Of a stretch of DNA of 33,450 nucleotides, positions 29,971-33,450 are shown in pieces; within the stretch, counting starts at the first letter, position 1; each line of letters opens with the position of its first letter. This DNA is from JBJMHZ01 sp045807125. GTDB lineage: Bacteria > Actinomycetota > Actinomycetes > JAWWOL01. Position numbers and translations under genes: made by a program. The notes below the pieces were generated by a model that saw only the letters and a list, made by a program, of their open reading frames with translations, had not been told where the DNA came from and ran no database searches. Where the stretch lies: the NCBI GenBank assembly GCA_045807125.1, contig JBJMHZ010000041.1:1-33450 (forward strand), in the 5' to 3' direction.

Positions 29971-30195
29971 GTGGAGGTCAAGATCGGCGTTCAGTTCGCG
30001 CCGCGGGAGATCGTCGTCGAGACCAACAGCAGCCAGGAGGAGATCGAGTCGGCGCTCGCCGAGGCGCTGCGGACCGGTGGGCTGTTCGTCGTGGAGGACG
30101 ACCGCGGGCGGCGGGTGCACGTGCCGGCCGACAAGGTGGCCTACGTCGAGATCGGCGAGCAGCTCGAGCGGCGGGTGGGCTTCGGCACGATGTAG
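29971..30195 (+). CDS. DUF3107 protein (TB9.4-like)
   Basis: 74 residues. GTG 29971 with AGGAGG (29961-29966). Sequence VEVKIGVQFAPREIVVET, then EEIESALAEAL, then VHVPADKVAYVEIGE and RRVGFGTM is characteristic of DUF3107, the M. tuberculosis TB9.4 (Rv3208A) family. Small alpha/beta protein, cytoplasmic, function unknown; genomic pairing with the upstream TetR gene is conserved across actinobacteria, which supports a functional tie. Upstream TAGCCT (29928-29933) is a possible -10 of its own. Confidence 0.92.
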   Translation: MEVKIGVQFAPREIVVETNSSQEEIESALAEALRTGGLFVVEDDRGRRVHVPADKVAYVEIGEQLERRVGFGTM

Positions 30196-30332
30196 CCGGC
30201 CCGGCGGCCGTCCCGCGACGGCGAGGAGAGCGGGCGGCCCGCGATGGCCGGGCCGCGCCCAAACGTGAAGAGCCTCACTGCGGGGCGAGGGTGCCCGGGT
30301 GGCGCCGCGGGAACGATCGGGACGCAGGCACG

Positions 30333-30377
30333 AGCCGGCACCCGGGCGGCACCGGGCCGGACCCAGAGCCGGCACCC
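30333..30377. repeat. AGCCGGCACCC direct repeats upstream of the GlsB-type gene
   Basis: Two identical 11-mers at 30333-30343 and 30367-30377, 34 bp apart (about three helical turns) and 29 bp before the start codon. The 210-bp gap (30196-30405) otherwise holds no gene. GGGAAC at 30319-30324 resembles an ECF-sigma -35 element but no matching -10 is evident. Confidence 0.35.
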
Positions 30378-30405
30378 AGCCCGACATCGAGACGCAGGAG
30401 GACCT

Positions 30406-30669
30406 GTGAGCATCATCGCCTTCGTGCTGTGGGCGATCATCGTGGGCGCGATCATCGGCGCGCTCGGCCGGCTGGTCATCCCCGGCCGCAACCCCATGGG
30501 CATCGGCCTGACGATCCTGCTCGGCGTCGTCGGCGCGATCGCCGGCGGCCTCATCGGCGGCGCGCTCGGCCTCGGCGTGATCCTCACCTTCATCGTCGAG
30601 GTGGCCATCGCCGCCCTGCTGGTCTGGCTGATCAGCGCCCGCGCCCGCACCCATCACCGCGTCATGTGA
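30406..30669 (+). CDS. GlsB/YeaQ/YmgE family (transglycosylase-associated) membrane protein
   Basis: 87 residues. GTG 30406 with AGGAG (30396-30400); an in-frame ATG at 30244 would add a non-membrane leader with no family match. Three hydrophobic helices: IIAFVLWAIIVGAIIGALG, LTILLGVVGAIAGGLIGG and LGVILTFIVEVAIAALLVWL, with the family GRLVIPGRNP loop. Small Gly-rich inner-membrane proteins, often stress-induced; the transglycosylase link is only by annotation history. It is monocistronic and followed by a strong terminator. Confidence 0.9.
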   Translation: MSIIAFVLWAIIVGAIIGALGRLVIPGRNPMGIGLTILLGVVGAIAGGLIGGALGLGVILTFIVEVAIAALLVWLISARARTHHRVM

Positions 30670-30685
30670 CCCCGACTCCCCCACC

Positions 30686-30718
30686 GGAAGGGCCGTCCCC
30701 GCACGGGGCGGCCCTTCC
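30686..30718 (+). terminator. Intrinsic-type terminator after the GlsB-type gene
   Basis: GGAAGGGCCG (30686-30695) pairs perfectly with CGGCCCTTCC (30709-30718), and the inner CCCC/GGGG extends the stem to about 14 bp around a small loop. It lies 16 bp after the stop and, being symmetric, can also serve the convergent ferritin-like gene, whose stop is at 30753. Confidence 0.75.
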
Positions 30719-30752
30719 GCCCGCTCGGGGCAGGGCGGTGCGGCGGCGGCGC

Positions 30753-31442
30753 TCAGGACGACAGGCCGAGCGCCGCCATCCGCTGCGCGTGAGCGTCGGT
30801 GAGCCGGGCAAGGGTGCGGCCCAGCTCGGCGAGCCCGCCGCTGCCGCTGGCCCCGCCGACGATGAGGTCGGTAAGCGCCTCGCGGTCGACCGCCACCCGC
30901 TGCGCCTGGGCCATCGCCTCGCCGACGAGCCGGCGCGCCCACAGGGCCAGCCGGCCGGCGACCGCGGGGTCGGCCTCGATGGCCGCCCGCACCCGGTCGA
31001 TGGCGAACGACGCGTGGCCGGTGTCGCGCAGGACGTCGAGCACCAGCTCGCGGGTGGGCGCGTCGACGTAGCGGGCCACCTCCCGGTAGAAGTCGGCCGC
31101 GATGTTGTCGCCGACGTACGCCTTCACCAAGCTCTCCAGCCAGTCGCTCGGCGCGGTGGAGTCGTGGAACGCGTCGAGCGGCTCGACGAACGGGCGCATC
31201 GCCTCCGCCGGGTCGGCGCCGATGCGCCGCAGGTGCATCTCCAGCCGCTGGTAGTGGCCGAACTCGGCCACCGCCATCGCGGCCAGCGCGGCCTTGTCGG
31301 CGAGCGTGGGGGCCAGCCGGGCGTCGTCGGCCAGCCGCTCGAAGGCGATCAGCTCCGCGTACGCCAGCACGCCGAGCAGGTCGACGACGGCCTGCCGTGT
31401 GGGCTCGCCGGACGGCGCCCCCTCTGGCGTGATATCAGGCAC
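30753..31442 (-). CDS. Ferritin-like fold protein (Rv3210c-like, MiaE-related)
   Basis: 229 residues from GTG 31442, selected because AAAGGAG (31454-31448) lies 5 nt ahead; an ATG at 31460 would overlap that ribosome site. The helical bundle carries iron-ligand-like motifs AYAELIAFERL, AEFGHYQRLEMHL (ExxH-type), NIAADFYREV and DTGHASFAIDRV, as in the ferritin-like superfamily that includes tRNA 2-methylthio-isopentenyladenosine hydroxylase. Its function in actinobacteria is not established. In M. tuberculosis a related gene (Rv3210c) also sits divergently beside the RhlE helicase gene (Rv3211), matching the layout here. Confidence 0.85.
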   Translation of the reverse strand: MPDITPEGAPSGEPTRQAVVDLLGVLAYAELIAFERLADDARLAPTLADKAALAAMAVAEFGHYQRLEMHLRRIGADPAEAMRPFVEPLDAFHDSTAPSDWLESLVKAYVGDNIAADFYREVARYVDAPTRELVLDVLRDTGHASFAIDRVRAAIEADPAVAGRLALWARRLVGEAMAQAQRVAVDREALTDLIVGGASGSGGLAELGRTLARLTDAHAQRMAALGLSS

Positions 31443-31458
31443 CGGCGCTCCTTTCGCC

Positions 31459-31485
31459 ATGACCGTACCGGTCGCCCGGTAGACT
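31459..31485 (+). promoter_or_regulatory. Putative rhlE promoter
   Basis: ATGACC (31459-31464), similar to TTGACC, and TAGACT (31480-31485), a TANNNT -10, with a 15-bp spacer. A start near 31491 gives a leader of about 150 nt before the helicase coding region. Confidence 0.4.
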
Positions 31486-31563
31486 GATCTGCAAGGCGGC
31501 CCATTCGGGCTGCCCGGCAACGACCGCAGCGGTGCGGCCACCACGTCGCGCTCCCCCGCCGCC

Positions 31564-31580
31564 GGCGCCCCGAGGGCGCC
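31564..31580 (+). promoter_or_regulatory. Stable hairpin in the rhlE leader
   Basis: GGCGCCC-CGA-GGGCGCC is a perfect 7-bp all-GC stem with a triloop, 62 nt before the helicase start. Such leaders on RNA-helicase genes are candidates for cold or RNA-structure-dependent control; no Rfam-type consensus is recognised. Confidence 0.4.
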
Positions 31581-31641
31581 AGGCGCGGACGAGGAGCCCT
31601 CCCGGTCCGGCCCACCCGCTCACGGCGAGAGGCGATCCGTC

Positions 31642-32940
<1,299 letters not shown>

Positions 32941-32958
32941 CGGGCGGCCGGACCGGCC

Positions 32959-33450
32959 GGCGATGCCGGCCAGCCGGCGGTCGACCTCGGTGTCCACCCG
33001 GCTGACGAAGAAGGACGCCACGCTCTCGATGCCGTCGAGGCCGTCACCCTTCGCGGCCCGCCGCTCGAGGCCGGCCATGTAGGCGTCCAGCACCGCCTCG
33101 TACCGGCCCACCGAGAAGATCAGGGTGACGTTGACGCTGATGCCGTCGGCGACCGACGCGGTGATCGCCGGCAGCCCGGCCAGGGTCGCCGGTATCTTGA
33201 TGAGGAGGTTCGGGCGGTCCACCAGCCACCACAGGCCCCGCGCTTCCGCGGCCGTGCGGTCCCCGTCCCGGGCCATGCGGGGGTCGACCTCGATCGACAC
33301 GCGGCCGTCGCGCCGGCCGGTGCGGTCGAACACCGGCCGCAGGACGTCGCAGGCGGCGCGCACGTCCCAGGCCGTCAGCAGGCGCAGGGTCTCCCCGATC
33401 GCGGTGCCGCGGAGCGCGAGGTCGCGCACCTGATCCTCGTAGCCGCTTCC
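32959..33450 (-). CDS. tal: Transaldolase fragment (N- and C-terminally incomplete)
   Basis: Minus-strand reading open from the window edge: SGYEDQVRDLALRG, then AWDVRAACDVLRPVFD, GRVSIEVDPRMA, LWWLVDRPNLLIKIPATLAGLPAI, DGISVNVTLIFSVGRYEAVLDAY and IESVASFFVSRVDTEVDRRL. These are hallmark transaldolase segments; the Lys in IKIPAT is the Schiff-base residue. The enzyme interconverts fructose 6-phosphate and erythrose 4-phosphate with sedoheptulose 7-phosphate and glyceraldehyde 3-phosphate in the pentose phosphate pathway. About 160 of the usual ~370 residues are visible. The N terminus lies beyond the window, and the last ~150 residues are replaced by sequence antisense to the helicase. The frame runs on to 31435 only as a GC-driven shadow. 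Confidence 0.85.

Noticed and set aside
30240..30405. Longer start (ATG 30244) for the GlsB-type membrane protein
   Set aside because: The added 54 residues are Arg/Gly-rich, do not resemble the family, and a good ribosome site precedes GTG 30406.

Overview
The window is very GC-rich DNA (third codon positions almost always G or C, many GTG starts, strong AGGAGG-type ribosome sites) from an actinomycete. The best clue is synteny: adnB-adnA, an ATL-type MGMT homologue, moeZ, a TetR regulator, a DUF3107 protein, a ferritin-like protein and a RhlE-type DEAD-box helicase occur in the same relative order as in the Mycobacterium tuberculosis Rv3201c-Rv3211 neighbourhood (recalled from knowledge of that genome, not from a search). 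Here the block is expanded by several inserted modules. Genus cannot be decided from the sequence alone.

Layout. 1-1059: a 5'-truncated CapA-type metallophosphatase whose left edge abuts an antisense scrap of DNA polymerase I. 1089-4013: a flavin monooxygenase/SDR pair diverging from a flavin reductase. 4052-10638: the double-strand-break resection motor-nuclease adnAB. 10756-11608: marR plus atl. 11652-17388: a tightly packed five-gene operon (four-helix membrane protein, gluconate-dehydrogenase-subunit-3-like protein, GMC oxidoreductase, TPP enzyme, enolase-superfamily enzyme). 17420-20022: moeZ, csbD-like and an alpha/beta hydrolase. 20166-23540: an orphan FtsX-like permease and an unrecognised duplicated-domain protein. 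23848-27707: bacterial NHEJ, with ku diverging from a split ligD (PE-ligase, then polymerase). 27742-29084: HAD phosphatase and two small actinobacterial DUF proteins. 29213-30669: tetR, DUF3107 and a GlsB-type membrane protein. 30753-32940: ferritin-like gene, diverging from rhlE. 32959-33450: antisense fragment of a transaldolase.

Themes. DNA repair is concentrated here: AdnAB resection, ATL alkyl-lesion sensing, Ku/LigD end joining. The most interesting uncharacterised unit is the five-gene oxidative operon next to a divergent MarR regulator, which looks like a complete dehydration/decarboxylation/oxidation route for an acid or polyol substrate with its own membrane partner. Both ends of the window carry head-to-head or tail-to-tail gene breaks (polA/capA and rhlE/tal) that look like chimeric joins or rearrangement breakpoints, so the terminal ~100 bp on the left and ~500 bp on the right should be treated with suspicion.
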